DNA of 64,000 bases from Leuctra nigra (lineage: Eukaryota > Arthropoda > Insecta > Plecoptera > Leuctridae): assembly GCA_934045905.1 (NCBI GenBank), contig OW203770.1, forward strand, positions 2,604,001 through 2,668,000, written 5' to 3'. A program made the position numbers and the translations under genes. Under the pieces are notes generated by a model. It saw nothing but the letters and a program-made list of their open reading frames with translations, was not told the DNA's origin and did no database searches. Below, in pieces: positions 43,802-53,500 of the stretch (positions within the stretch are counted from its first letter, which is position 1; each line of letters begins with the position of its first letter).

Positions 43802-44004
43802 GCTCTTGTATAGCTTCCTTTGGACTTAAGAAATTGTTTCAACTTGTTTTTTTAATCAGTATGTTAAGAATGACAATATTTCATACTCGTAGGACTGAGT
43901 ACCTATTACTCATTCCTACTTAAGAGTGTGTAACAACATGTATATTTTGTATCTTGTGTTACAATGAAATAAAAATAATTCTAATTCTAATTCTAATTCT
44001 AATT

Positions 44005-44343
44005 CTGACGTCACACGCCGAGTCGGGCCGTATAGATAATGTTAGCCAGAACCGGTTGAGGAGTGAAATATCGTGAACTAATAAATTAATTATGGGAAAT
44101 ATATGATTAAAAAAATATAATAAAATTTCACATTGCCCTTTGAGGCTATTCTGTATATAAACAAAATATAATCTCAACATTCACCTATTCCCCATTTGTT
44201 GACTTTTAAATTTGTGTAATCTAGTGGGCCGAAAATGCCACGATTATCGATGTTCATAAATGATTTCTACACAATTGTATATATTAGGTAAGTTGAAGCC
44301 ACGGATCTCTACCCCTCCTTCCCCTCCCACACACTAGGTAGGT
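44005..44343. repeat. Right half of the retrotransposon-hosting repeat
   Basis: CTGACGTCACACGCCGAGTC through the TATTCCCCATT end (about 44200) matches 52796-53040 inverted. 44200-44343 is the CTL-C upstream region; 44220-44240 (CTAGTGGGCCGAAAATGCCA) recalls X words. Confidence 0.7.
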
Positions 44344-44349
44344 TATAAG
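44344..44349 (+). promoter_or_regulatory. CTL-C TATA box
   Basis: TATAAG (in GGTTATAAGT) lies 44 nt before the ATG, the same distance as in the other three secreted genes. No strong initiator is seen; start about 31 bp downstream (near 44375, CACACAAC) would give a leader of about 13 nt. Confidence 0.5.
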
Positions 44350-44387
44350 TAACAGCTAGTAATGATTCTCGCACACAACACCGCACC

Positions 44388-44525
44388 ATGTGGCTCAGCA
44401 ATTATCTTGTCTTGGCGCTGTTCTCTCTGACCCGGGTTCGAGCCCAGGACACTTGCAAGACCGACAATGACGTCACAGTGTTCATCGCATCGTCTCGCAA
44501 TCAGACGGGCGACCTGATCACAGAG
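44388..44525 (+). CDS. Secreted C-type lectin CTL-C, exon 1 (signal peptide and N-terminus)
   Basis: The ATG at 44388 opens 46 codons ending GAG|GTGAGT in phase 0. Signal peptide MWLSNYLVLALFSLTRVRA, then QDTCKTDNDVTVFIASSRNQ, with the same ITE before the donor as CTL-A. With exons 45390-45504, 46545-46907 and 48270-48442 the gene encodes 262 residues: signal peptide, a unique 84-residue N-terminal region, a long proline-rich linker and one CTLD. It is the only cluster member with the extra exon 2 and the only one on the plus strand. The N-terminal region matches nothing I recognise. Expected to be secreted; non-classical lectin. Confidence 0.85.
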
Positions 44526-44969
44526 GTGAGTTCAATACTGAGCCAACTTGCTTCGAACCATGATTGCATTCGAAGCGTAGGAACTAAATTTGAAAGGGGG
44601 GAATATTGAATAATATTGTAAATAATGGGCAACATCTCGAACTGAAGTTCCCTTTACAGAAACATTTAACAGATAAGACAATAAAAGCATGATCTATAAA
44701 TATTAAATAACAAACATCTCTACACTCTGGATGTATAACCGTATGCAAGGCAGTGATCAAGGTCCATATAGGTATTTCATAAACTTTTCGTAGATGTGGA
44801 ATTAAAGTACAGACCACTTTTCCAATGAAACCATATATACCGATCTAGCTAGAAATCATTAGGGCATCAGTCAGTATAGTAATGAATGTTTTATTATGAA
44901 AAAACTGGCCTGATCCGCTTCTTCGTTTGGCCTGAAATGCAAAAAGAACATAGAGACAAAAAGCCGTTA

Positions 44970-45275
44970 GTTCCGGAAGCGAATAGAACCGTTATTTTTA
45001 TGTTAACTGGAATCGGGCCCTTATTAATATTAAATATTATTTGGTTTCCATAACGGTTCCATAAGGGTTCTTAAAAATCTGACATTATTTACTCATTTAC
45101 AGTTTTTCAAATAAATGATCACCAAGTCAAATTGATGCTATAGACATTTCTGAGCATGTCAGTTCCCAAAATTCGATTTAAAAAAAAATTGAATTATTGT
45201 CTGAATTTGATGGAACTTTTTGAAACCCTTATGTAACCGAAATGGAACTGGAATTGGAACCGATATTTTTAAAAC
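44970..45275. mobile_element. Z-family MITE, worn copy
   Basis: It shares ATTAAATATTATTTGG, GGTTCCATAAGGGTTCTT and ATTGTCTGAATTTGATGGAA with the reference Z copy. Ends are degraded. It lies in CTL-C intron 1. Confidence 0.65.
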
Positions 45276-45389
45276 CTTAGAACATAAAAAAAACTCAAAC
45301 TTAAAAACTTAAAAACTTTAAAAACTCCACGTGGTTCTACGTGGAGTCTGGTGCAGTCAGCGAGTGTTGAATATCATTGCTTGTCTCAG

Positions 45390-45504
45390 GTGACTCAGGA
45401 TCAGGAAGGCTCAGGGGAAGAACTGCCGTCCGTGGAGGTCGAAGCCCGGACCTCGACCTGCCCGGGATCCAGAAGCAAGTACCACGTCAAGGTCACCATT
45501 ACAT
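45390..45504 (+). CDS. C-type lectin CTL-C, exon 2
   Basis: The acceptor TTGTCTCAG and donor ACAT|GTAAGT bound 115 nt (phase 0 in, 1 out). It encodes an acidic segment VTQDQEGSGEELPSVEVEA, then RTSTCPGSRSKYHVKVTIT. The single cysteine could pair with the one in exon 1. Phase compatibility on both sides is the main support; the sequence has no known domain, and CTL-A and CTL-B have no equivalent exon. Confidence 0.7.
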
Positions 45505-45839
45505 GTAAGTCATCGCGAACTGCAATTTCGAGCTGTAATCAGAGGAGCCACGGACTGGCATATCATTGTATTTCACCCCCTGTGTTTCCGCGAAAACTCG
45601 ACGTTTCAGATTAAACTCGGGTTTGGGCACGAACACGAATATAATAATATTGTCTTCATAGTTAGTGTTCATTTTGCTAAGATCGACTAAAAAATTAGTT
45701 ATGCTAATTATTTGTACTTATTTCATAATCTGAACGGTCCAAAAGCTATGAAGATATTTATGAAATATTAGGTATATCCAATGTTTTTTTCCCGAGTGCA
45801 GAAACTTTTTACAACAGTTCGAATACAATACTCATTTAA

Positions 45840-46500
45840 TTTCCTGTAGTTGCAACTCCAGTCCAATAATGAGTTTTCAATAATTGTATGTCCTTTGAGA
45901 ATGTACAAAACTTTAACATGGGAGGTATAGGAAGATCATTTCGAATTTGGTGCATAACCTTTAAAATAGCACACGTTGGTATTGTTTTCAATTTTTTTTC
46001 CTGATAGTACGTCCGTATATCTACAAGAAAAAAATATTTTTTTTAAAATCTAAAAATATGAACTTCATTTTAGCTTAAAAATGACAAGATTTTACTTGGC
46101 TGCTATAAAATAACATGGGGTAGAAAACTCAAATTTTTTTAAGGAACAGGTTGGGTGAGTGGTAACGCTCTGAACTTGTATTCCGGAGGCCCGGGTTCCA
46201 TTCCCGAGGCCGTCCTTCCTGACTGGGTTTTTTTCGTGATTTTCCCTCAGTTGATAGGCAAATGCTGGGAAGGTACTTTACTAATATGTCACGACCGCCT
46301 CCTTCCCACCTTCCATCCTAACCTACTCTTCACCATCATCTCCCAATCATCATCATAATCATTCATCCGTCGCCATTAGCCTCGCTGCAGAACAGTGCGA
46401 CGTTAAGCCCCAGACAAAAAAAAACAAATTATCTCAGAAACTAGACACGAGAAGCGTTCCAGGGATTGTGTATGGCATGATTATCAATAAGTACACACAA
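45840..46500. repeat. U-family repeat, copy 2, with a nested SINE
   Basis: Left part CAATAATGAGTTTTCAAT...GGAGGTATAGGAAGATCA and right part AACTAGACACGAGAAGCGTT correspond to copy 1 at 13985-14440; the SINE separates them. It lies in CTL-C intron 2. Confidence 0.65.
46143..46427 (+). mobile_element. tRNA-derived SINE, copy 2
   Basis: It begins GGAACAGGTTGGGTGAGTGG (A-box-like) with the B-box-like GGGTTCCATTCCC 40 bp on, continues through CCTTCCTGACTGGG and CTGCAGAACAGTGCGACG, and ends CTTAAGCCCCAGAC then A9. CAAATT occurs on both sides and may be part of the target duplication. Confidence 0.85.
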
Positions 46501-46544
46501 ATGTATGACGATCTGAGACTATGCATCGAGTGATCTGTCCACAG

Positions 46545-46907
46545 TGCCGGCCGGACCACCTGCTCTGCCGCCACCAACCCCGCCTGCCACACCGCCCACC
46601 CCGCCGCCCTCCACCACGCCGAGCATTCTGTCGCCGCCGCCGCCCCCACTGCCCGGGTACTCGCGCCTGCCGGGGCTGGGCTGCTACCGCTACCACACCG
46701 CCGCCTCCAGCTGGCTTGACGCCAAGCACGCCTGCGAGCTCGAGGGCGGACACCTCATCGTCCTCAACTCCCAGACGGAGGCCGACGCGATGCTGAGGAT
46801 GATCGAGCAAAACGAGCAGAGGGTCACGGGGACGATGTTCAGGGACTACGCGTGGGTGGGGCTGAGGGAGTCGAACATCACGCAGAACGAGTTCTACACG
46901 ATCTTTG
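46545..46907 (+). CDS. C-type lectin CTL-C, exon 3 (Pro-rich linker and first half of CTLD)
   Basis: The acceptor CTGTCCACAG and donor G|GTGAGTCG bound 363 nt (phase 1 in, phase 1 out). The linker has about 30 prolines in 45 residues (PAGPPALPPPTPPATPP and on). Then LPGYSRLPGLGCYRYHTAA, SSWLDAKHACELEGGHLIV, LNSQTEAD, YAWVGLRES and FYTIFG, the first CTLD half, closely similar to CTL-A and CTL-B. Very GC-rich against its AT-rich surroundings. Confidence 0.9.
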
Positions 46908-46971
46908 GTGAGTCGGATGTTTAATGTGAAGCGATCACTCGATATAGTACAACATTGAATTGATTGATTAT

Positions 46972-47527
46972 ATTAAGATGGCTGAGTAGTGAGTTTGACC
47001 TTGAACAGCCTCATGCTCAAAAGAATTTCCAGATTTATATCCGCAAGTGACCAGGGTCTACTGGATTCCGTCCATAAGATTATAAGCACACGGTCTTGTG
47101 GTGTTGAGGACTGACATCCGCAAATATCTTCTTGCGGACGCAACTTCTTTTGAGCATGAGGCTGGAAGAGTGTTTTTATCGATTTTTATCAATATCTTTT
47201 ACCAATGTAATTGTTAACAAAATAAGTCTTTGTACGAGTATTCAGAACAGTTCAATGAAAATAATTCCATAGCTTGCAATGGTTTATTAGATTTACTTTG
47301 TCCTACATACGTTTAGTGCCCGAAAATTAGAAAATTATGGCACTAAACACCACCTGTTGGACAAAATAAAACTAATAACGTATTAAAAAATATTAAATTA
47401 CTTTCATTGAACTGTTCTGAATACTTGTTCAAAGCCCTATTTTGTTAACAATTACATTGGTTAAAGACATTAATAAAAAAATCGATTAAAAAGCTCTTCA
47501 AGGCCACGTTCACTACCCAGCCGTCTT
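46972..47527. mobile_element. K-family MITE, copy 2, with nested J element
   Basis: TTAAGATGGCTGAGTAGTGA and the inverted CTACCCAGCCGTCTTAA end bound a diverged copy of 28206-28597. The J element interrupts it. Confidence 0.8.
47007..47165. mobile_element. J-family MITE, CAG...CTG ends
   Basis: 159 bp with perfect ends CAGCCTCATGCTCAAAAGAA and its complement, flanked by a 3-bp GAA duplication (TTGAA|CAG...CTG|GAAGAG against the uninterrupted TTGAAGAG of copy 1). The uninterrupted relative proves the insertion. Confidence 0.85.
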
Positions 47528-48064
47528 AAGGTAGCACAACTGATATCTCATATCTTCCAAATAAGCCTATTTTTGGCAGAGGTATCAATAATCACTATTT
47601 ACACGATACTGTGAAATATGAACAACTTCTCGTGTCTAGATTTTGAGATATTGTAGTTATAAATTCCTATTTTTAGCGTGTAGTCTTATGGGGGCCATTA
47701 AAATCATGACGATTTCCATGCTATTTTTGAGTTTTTAATTTTACTGAGGTTTAACGTTTAGAAAAATTATTTCTAGATAGATAGTTGGACATTTTATTAG
47801 GAAAAAAATTGAAAACAATACCAACGTGTGCTATTTTAAAAGTTATTAACCAAAAACTAATTGACTTCCCTATACCTCCTGTGTTACAGTTTTGTTCATT
47901 CTCGGAAGGCAATAAATTGAAACCTCGCTATACGACAGGGGTTGCAAGTTAAATGGCATTTTATGATTCTCTAATACTTAAATATAGTTGAAATGTAGGA
48001 AAACGTTTTTTGAACTTGTAATTTCAAGAAAAAATATCTTTGTTTAGGTTGAAGGTTCTACCTT
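47525..48064. mobile_element. U-family element, copy 3, with TTAAGGTAG ends
   Basis: TTAAGGTAGCACAACTG at the left and GGTTCTACCTTAA at the right are inverted over TTAAGGTAG. The interior words ACACGAGAAG, TTCTCGTGTCTAG and CCAACGTGTGCTATTTTA define the family. It reads inverted relative to copy 2. Confidence 0.75.
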
Positions 48065-48269
48065 AATGTGAAGTGATCACTCGATATAGTACAACATTGA
48101 ATTGATTGATTATATTTTTTAAAGTGATTAATTTTTTGATTTTATTTTTTCACTTCATTTCTTTTGAGTTTTATATTTTTTTTAAATTATTCCTTCCAAT
48201 GTACACTTATTTTCAGTAATTCACCCGAGAAAGCTTAGTAACATTCTTACCATTGTTTTGTTCTGCTAG

Positions 48270-48442
48270 ACGAGCCTCTCAACGCTACGGGGTTCGCACA
48301 CTGGCATCCAAAACACCCCTACTACACCGGCACACTGGGCGACTACGTGGCCTTGTACGCAGACGCAGAGGGTGGCCTCGCCGATGTGTTACACACGTGG
48401 AACTACAGGTTCGCCTACGCGTGTGAACAGGGACGTTGTTGA
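48270..48442 (+). CDS. C-type lectin CTL-C, exon 4 (C-terminal half of CTLD)
   Basis: The acceptor TTCTGCTAG is followed by 173 nt in phase 1: DEPLNATGFAHWHPKHP, YYTGTLGDYVALYADAEGG, LADVLHTWNYRFAYACEQGRC and TGA. It matches exon 3 of CTL-A and CTL-B in length, phase and final ACEQxxC. No EPN/WND sugar motif. The last 80 nt with the stop codon are repeated downstream as a minisatellite. Confidence 0.9.
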
Positions 48443-49283
48443 GGGGTCGACCCCCCCCCCCCCCCCCACCCCGGTCCGTGGCAGTCCAGACGCAGGGGGT
48501 GGCCTCGCCGATATGTTACACACGTGGAACTACAGGTTCGCCTACGCGTGTGAACAGAGACGTTGTTGAGGGGTCTGCCCCCCCCCCCCCCACCCCGGTC
48601 CGTGGCAGTCCAGACGCAGGGGGCGGCCTCGCCGATGTGTTACACACGTGGAACTACAGGTTCGCCTACGCGTGTGAACAGAGACGTTGTTGAGGGGTCT
48701 ACCCCCCCCCCCCCCCCCACCCCGGTCCGTGGCAGTCCAGACGCAGGAGGCGGCCTCGCCGATGTGTTACACACGTGGAACTACAGGTTCGCCTACGCGT
48801 GTGAACAGAGACGTTGTTGAGGGGTCGACACACCCCCCCGGTCCGTGGCAGTCCAGACGCAGGGCGCGGCCTAGCCGATGTGTTACACACATGGAACTAC
48901 AGGTTCGCCTACACGTGTGAACAGAGGCATTGTTGAGGGGTCGACCGACCCCACCCCGGTCCGTGGCAGTCCAGACGCAGGGGGCGGCCTCGCCGATGTG
49001 TTACACACATGGAACTATAAGTTCGCCTACGCGTGTGAACATAGACGTTGTTGAGGGGTCGACCCACCCCGGTCCGTGGCAGTCCAGACGCGTTACACAC
49101 ATGGAACTATAAGTTCGCCTACGCGTGTGAACATAGACGTTGTTGAGGGGTCGACCCACCCCGGTCCGTGGCAGTCCAGACGCGTTACACACGTGGAACT
49201 ACAAGTTCGCCTACGCGTGTGCAGAGACGTTGTTGAGGGGTCGACCCACCGGGCACAGGTCCGTGGGAGTCCGGTTGTCCAAA
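48358..49283 (+). repeat. Minisatellite copied from the CTL-C stop-codon end
   Basis: Starting inside exon 4, about eight units of 115-129 bp (the last two about 83-94 bp) repeat GACGCAGGGGGTGGCCTCGCC, the codons for HTWNYRFAYACEQ, the TGA and a C-rich spacer ending CCCCGGTCCGTGGCAGTCC (listed in pieces of at most 20). Each unit keeps the stop codon. The first unit is the real exon end; the others would be 3' UTR. Unit spacers vary mainly in the poly-C run, and the shorter last units lack the GGGGGTGGCCTCGCC part. Confidence 0.9.
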
Positions 49284-50241
49284 TTCAGGAGTTGTCATGA
49301 AATGTTTGGGAAAATACCGAAAAGTCGCTGTTTTGCATTGATCATTGTGTTTTTAGCAACAAAAAAAATTGACCGGTGAATCAAAAAATTGATACACCCA
49401 GGACGTCAATTCTTCTAAATACACCTTCTTAAATAATTTATTGCTTGTATTTTACAAAGTTTCACATTTGTGCTTTTCGTAAGAATAAACAAAATTTGAC
49501 AACTATTATTCTTGGGAATGTCATGTTTTAAACTTTATTGACATTATTTATGTATACGGTTTCAATTACTATGTTGAAAACATATTCAGTTTGAAAGTCA
49601 GAACTTTGACTTTTGAAAATAATAATAGACATGATAATTTTAAACATGTAGTTAAGGGTATAGGAAAGAAAAAACACATTTTGTTATTTTCTATATGTTT
49701 CACTTAAATTGTTGTATTTTCTGGTTTCTACCTGATAGAAATCGATTTAACTCTCAAGACATTTACAATAAGCTTAGTTTAGATAAGACACGGGCAAAGT
49801 ACACCGCGGTCCGCGACTTTCGTTGATGCGACGTGCCAGCACTGTCTGTAAATAGGTACAGTTACAATACAACATACCAGAAGAAGCAGATAGCTTGCTG
49901 GAAAAACATTTTCTACACACGAGAATAAGTAGCAAGCTTTCGAAGATTAATGCTAAATTTCATCTCTTTTACAAATGGTGGCATATGTGGGATTTCATTG
50001 TTGTTTATTTATTTTTAATGAAGATTGAAAGGAAGTCTTGAATACTGGACGTAATGTGTCTCAAAATTGCACCAAAACGGATACTTTATAATAAATATCT
50101 GAATCCACTGCTCACCAAATTTATTCCAAGATCAGAGGTACTTATTGCATAAAACAAGCAAAAGTATAGGTAACATTCTTTAAAAACAAAAGAATTATAA
50201 AAATCGATGCGAAAACGAATAAAAAAGTGCAACAAATCAAT
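49284..50241. other. CTL-C downstream region; candidate poly(A) signal at 49484-49489
   Basis: AATAAA at 49484-49489 is the first clear polyadenylation signal after the CTL-C stop; using it would place the whole minisatellite in the 3' UTR. Beyond it I see AT-rich sequence without features. Confidence 0.4.
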
Positions 50242-50406
50242 CAGGGGGCCAATTCTTGAGATTCACGTTTTGGAACCGTTTCACGTTTACATAGTATAAA
50301 ACTGGAAACATTTGACAACTAATGCTTGGCCTTCAACTTTTTCACGTTTTAAACAATGAAACCGTGTCACGGTTTCAAAACGTGAATCTCAAGAATTGGG
50401 CCCCTG
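50242..50406. mobile_element. 165-bp MITE with CAGGGGGCCAATTCTTGAGA ends
   Basis: Perfectly inverted ends and mirrored AACGTGAATCTC and GAGATTCACGTT words; CAG/CTG termini. No target duplication is clear. Confidence 0.8.
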
Positions 50407-50716
50407 GTAACATCAAAATTTTCCAGGGCCATGCCCCGGACCTGCGTCTCCTGTGGAGACCGCTCCCCCTCCCCCTTTGTCTTCGACCAAGTCTTGACAA
50501 ATAATCTTTCACCTTGTAATGTCTCCTGATAATTTGCGGCCCGCCATCATATTTAAGTTCTCAGTGCGGCCCTTCAGCTAAAGTTTGCCCAGGCCTGGTT
50601 AAGATGAATAAAAAGCGCATTACTAGATTTTAAACATTCTTGCAAATTTCCAGCAAATTCTCACGTTTAATAGTTAGGTACCTACCTAATTACACATTCA
50701 AATTTTAAATTAACTA

Positions 50717-50947
50717 GTGGGGAGAGTGGGGAGACCAAGAGAGAAGTGGAGTGGTCTTATGAGAGAAGACGTGGAGGACAGGCAGCAAAGGCGGCAGGAA
50801 GTGGAAGCAGATAAGTGGTGGGAGGACAGGAGGATCTGGAGGGAGCTGGTGGAGAAGTTGGAGGAAGGTGACGAGGAAGAAGAAGAGGAGGAGGAGGATG
50901 AAACGTCAGGCCTGGCCAGCCGGTTTGGAAGAGATCCGAGGCCCTAG
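50717..50947 (+). pseudogene. 3' end of another non-LTR retrotransposon ORF
   Basis: The reading VGRPREKWSGLMREDVED...DRRIWRELVEKL followed by an acidic tail resembles the extreme C-terminus of many endonuclease-reverse transcriptases (GRPRxRWxDxVxxDL...AxDRxxWR), known from memory. An ATT-rich and A-rich tail at about 51003-51025 fits a retrotransposon 3' end. Nothing of the RT itself is upstream, so this is a strongly 5'-truncated copy. Confidence 0.5.
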
Positions 50948-51387
50948 ACCCAGTGGGAGCTCCCACTGTCTGACCTGACAACATTGTCGGAACCAGAAGA
51001 AGATTATTATTATATTAAAAAAACTAGTTCGGAGTGTGCCGAATACTCCTTTTTGAACGGGTAAACGGTAAAACGTATCACAGAATGATGATGACATTTC
51101 TAGCTACAATACATTGAAAATATGGGTACCATTTAGATAGGTAGGTAACCAAGTAAAAGTTGCCTTTACTATTGAAACGCCATTTTGGTGTTGTAGCATT
51201 CCTTAAAATACCAAGCATTTTCCACAACTTACTTTGTAAAATGTACAATACCACTTTATATCGCCTGCTAATATTTATATGGACACATAAGTAGGGTTGC
51301 CAACCGTCCGAATTTTATCCGGACACTCCAGGATTCTTCTAGAGTTCTGAAAGTTCTAAATTTCTAAAGTTCTAAGTTCTAAAGTTC

Positions 51388-51522
51388 TGGGGCTGGATTC
51401 ACAAAAGGTATTATCTGCTAATACGTATTATCTTTTGATTTAATACCAAAAACACCATGTTAAATGAAAGATAATAATTAATACGTATTAGGAGATAATA
51501 CTTTTTGGGAATCTAGCCCCTG
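51388..51522. mobile_element. Short fold-back MITE (GGGGCTGGATTCACAAA type)
   Basis: TGGGGCTGGATTCACAAAAG and TTTTGGGAATCTAGCCCCTG are inverted, with mirrored AATACGTATTA inside. A relative of 9553-9795. It sits within a wider pair AGGGTTGCCAAC (51293) and GTTGGCAACCCT (51538), which forms an outer, older element. Confidence 0.75.
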
Positions 51523-51550
51523 AATGATTCTTCAAAAGTTGGCAACCCTA

Positions 51551-51823
51551 ATTTTTTTTTGTCTGGGGCTTAACGTCGCACTGTTCTGCAGCGAGGCTAA
51601 TGGCGCCGGATGAATGATTATGATGATGATTGTGAAGAGTAGGTAAGGATGGAAGGAGGGAAGGAGGCGGTCGTGGCCTATTAGTAGGGTACCTTCCCAG
51701 AATTTGCCTGTCGACTGAGGGAAAACCACGAAAATACCCCAGTCAGGAAGGACGGCCGCGGGGATCGAACCCGGGCCTCCAGAATACAAGTTTAGAGCGA
51801 TACCACTCAGCCATACCTGTTGC
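51551..51823 (-). mobile_element. tRNA-derived SINE, copy 3
   Basis: The minus strand reads from CAACAGGTATGGCTGAGTGG through the B-box GGGTTCGATCCCC to CTTAAGCCCCAGAC and an A-run. GGCAACCCT occurs just before (51538) and just after (51824), which looks like a 9-bp target duplication. Confidence 0.88.
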
Positions 51824-51839
51824 GGCAACCCTACACATG

Positions 51840-51982
51840 GCCCCTATTCTCGAAACTGTTATCACGTCATAAGTTATGATGAAGAAAAGTCATAATTAGC
51901 ATGGTGTGATATTGGAAAAACTTCCTTATGATTTAATAACTTAGAGCTATAACGTGATAACTTTTTCGAGAATAGACCCCCA
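51840..51982. mobile_element. 143-bp MITE with GGCCCCTATTCTCGAAA ends
   Basis: GGCCCCTATTCTCGAAACTG and the inverted TTTTTCGAGAATAGACCCC bound mirrored GTTATCACGT and ACGTGATAAC. Non-coding. Confidence 0.75.
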
Positions 51983-52712
51983 AGGAAAGAATTTCACAAG
52001 GTTTTCACAATAAAATAATACATTTTTAAGTTGTAGTTCAATTTTAATTAATGTCCTTAATTATTGAGCAAAGACAGGACTGGAATTCACACTTCATCTA
52101 ATATTATTGAGATCTTCGAGAAAATGCCTTCAGCAATTTCGTAACTAATTTGTCCAAACATTTCTCGTACAAACTTCCTAAAACATTAAAATTGGGGAAA
52201 GTTAAAAACAAATCTACTGGGTTGTCATCATATTAGCTGTGCACAGTAGTATTTATTAAAAAATTTGGTAAGTATTACTAAAATTACTTCTTCGTTCTTC
52301 CACATCTCTCTCGTTCTCCGTAGCTTATCCGTTAAAATACGAAAAACCGTCACAAACTTTAAGCATAATTTGCTTTCTGAAACATCGATTCGCACAACCT
52401 ACTACCTACTTAGTATAAAATACCACATACTTTGGTAAATCTCAAGTTTGTTCTCTCCGAAGAGATTAAATATCTACAAGACTACGTAAATGTACTACGT
52501 ACGTTGTACGTAAAAGTGTGCATATAGTTGCCGAGTTAGAGTGAAGACCTAGAGTTGTGCTGTAAAGCGGCGGGTATTATTCTACGTAACTTCGCGTGTA
52601 TTGCTGATCGGTTATCAGTACCACGACACAAGGGGAGCTGAATCTACATGAATCTGCACCATTTCATGGAGAATTATGTGCTTTAGGCTGTCATACGTCC
52701 ACTTTCAAGTCC
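51983..52712. other. No feature recognised
   Basis: AT-rich sequence without coding blocks, repeat ends or RNA genes that I can support. Confidence 0.4.
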
Positions 52713-53500
52713 GGTTAAGAGGTCTAGATAGGCGAACGGGAATTGCACTGTTCTCAAAGTGTCTTTTTTAAATTTTGACTTCACACTAACAGAATGGGGA
52801 ATAGGTGAATGTTGAGATTATATTTTGTTTATATACAGAATAGCCTCAAAGAGCAATGTGACATTTTATTATATTTTTTTAATTCATATATTTCCCATAA
52901 TTAATTTATTAGTTTTCGACATTTCACTCCTCTGCAAAAACAAGCTGTACGTCACACGCCGTGTTCCCTGTGTTACGGGATGCATAGAACCGGCTCTGGC
53001 TAACATTATCTATACGGCCCGACTCGGCGTGTGACGTCAGATTGTGTTTCATGGACAGCTACAATCTACCAAACTTTGTAAATTCGTTCCTTGAAAACTA
53101 TTCATCACACAACAAAAATAATATACCACATCTGTCTTCAACAACATCTCAACTTTCATAAAATATTTATTATCTAAAATCTTAACTTCACTTCACTTCC
53201 ATATTTAAAAACAATCAGATAGTAGCAACCCATTACAGCCTAATAGACTAAATAATGCCCCAAAATGGAGTACCTACTTTATGACACCTGGTATGACCTT
53301 CAAGTGCTAAAACTACGATTATTTTGCCATAAAAATTGTATTTAATACTTTGAGGTTGTACCAGGTATCAAAAAGTACTTCAGTGTGATAGTCTATGCAG
53401 CTGTAATGGGTCCTGATTTATTAAAAATCTTTTAGAGTAAAGACAAATTTTAAAAAAATCTGACGAACCGTGCGTTTCTCGTTTGCTTCAAACCAGGCCC
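52713..53500. repeat. Repeat containing the empty site of the retrotransposon (junction 53040/53041)
   Basis: 52796-53200, inverted, matches both flanks of the retrotransposon (37251-37437 and 44005-44200) without the 6.57 kb between them. The outer parts, with AGGCGAACGGGAATTGCAC at 52733 and its mirror GTGCGTTTCTCGTTTGC near 53470, resemble the ends of the palindrome at 53866-54268. This copy is therefore itself nested in a diverged fold-back element. Confidence 0.8.

Larger units (their letters stand above)
37438..44004 (+). mobile_element. Non-LTR retrotransposon (CR1/Jockey group), split by element X
   Basis: Two ORFs in the order ORF1 then ORF2 with apurinic-type endonuclease and reverse transcriptase, no LTRs, and a 3' tail of about five AATTCT units. 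Without the 2353-bp X insertion it is about 4.2 kb. The ends are fixed by comparison with the empty paralogous site at 53040/53041. No clear target duplication is seen. ORF1 is broken and ORF2 is split, so it is inactive. Confidence 0.88.
46921..48118. repeat. Direct repeat of about 55 bp flanking nested MITEs in CTL-C intron 3
   Basis: TTAATGTGAAGCGATCACTC through TTGATTGATTATAT at 46921-46974 recurs at 48064-48118 with one or two changes. Between them lie the K and U elements. Too long for a target duplication, so a segmental duplication followed by insertions, or the reverse, is implied. Confidence 0.7.

Noticed and set aside
46484..46810. Minus-strand ORFs rich in Arg and Gly opposite CTL-C exon 3
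   Set aside because: Antisense of the proline-rich linker and CTLD; no conserved motif.
48372..48920. Plus-strand ORFs with PPPPPP and YTRGTTGSPTRV repeats downstream of CTL-C
   Set aside because: Out-of-frame readings of the stop-codon minisatellite; the poly-C spacer gives the prolines. The CTL-C frame ends at 48442.
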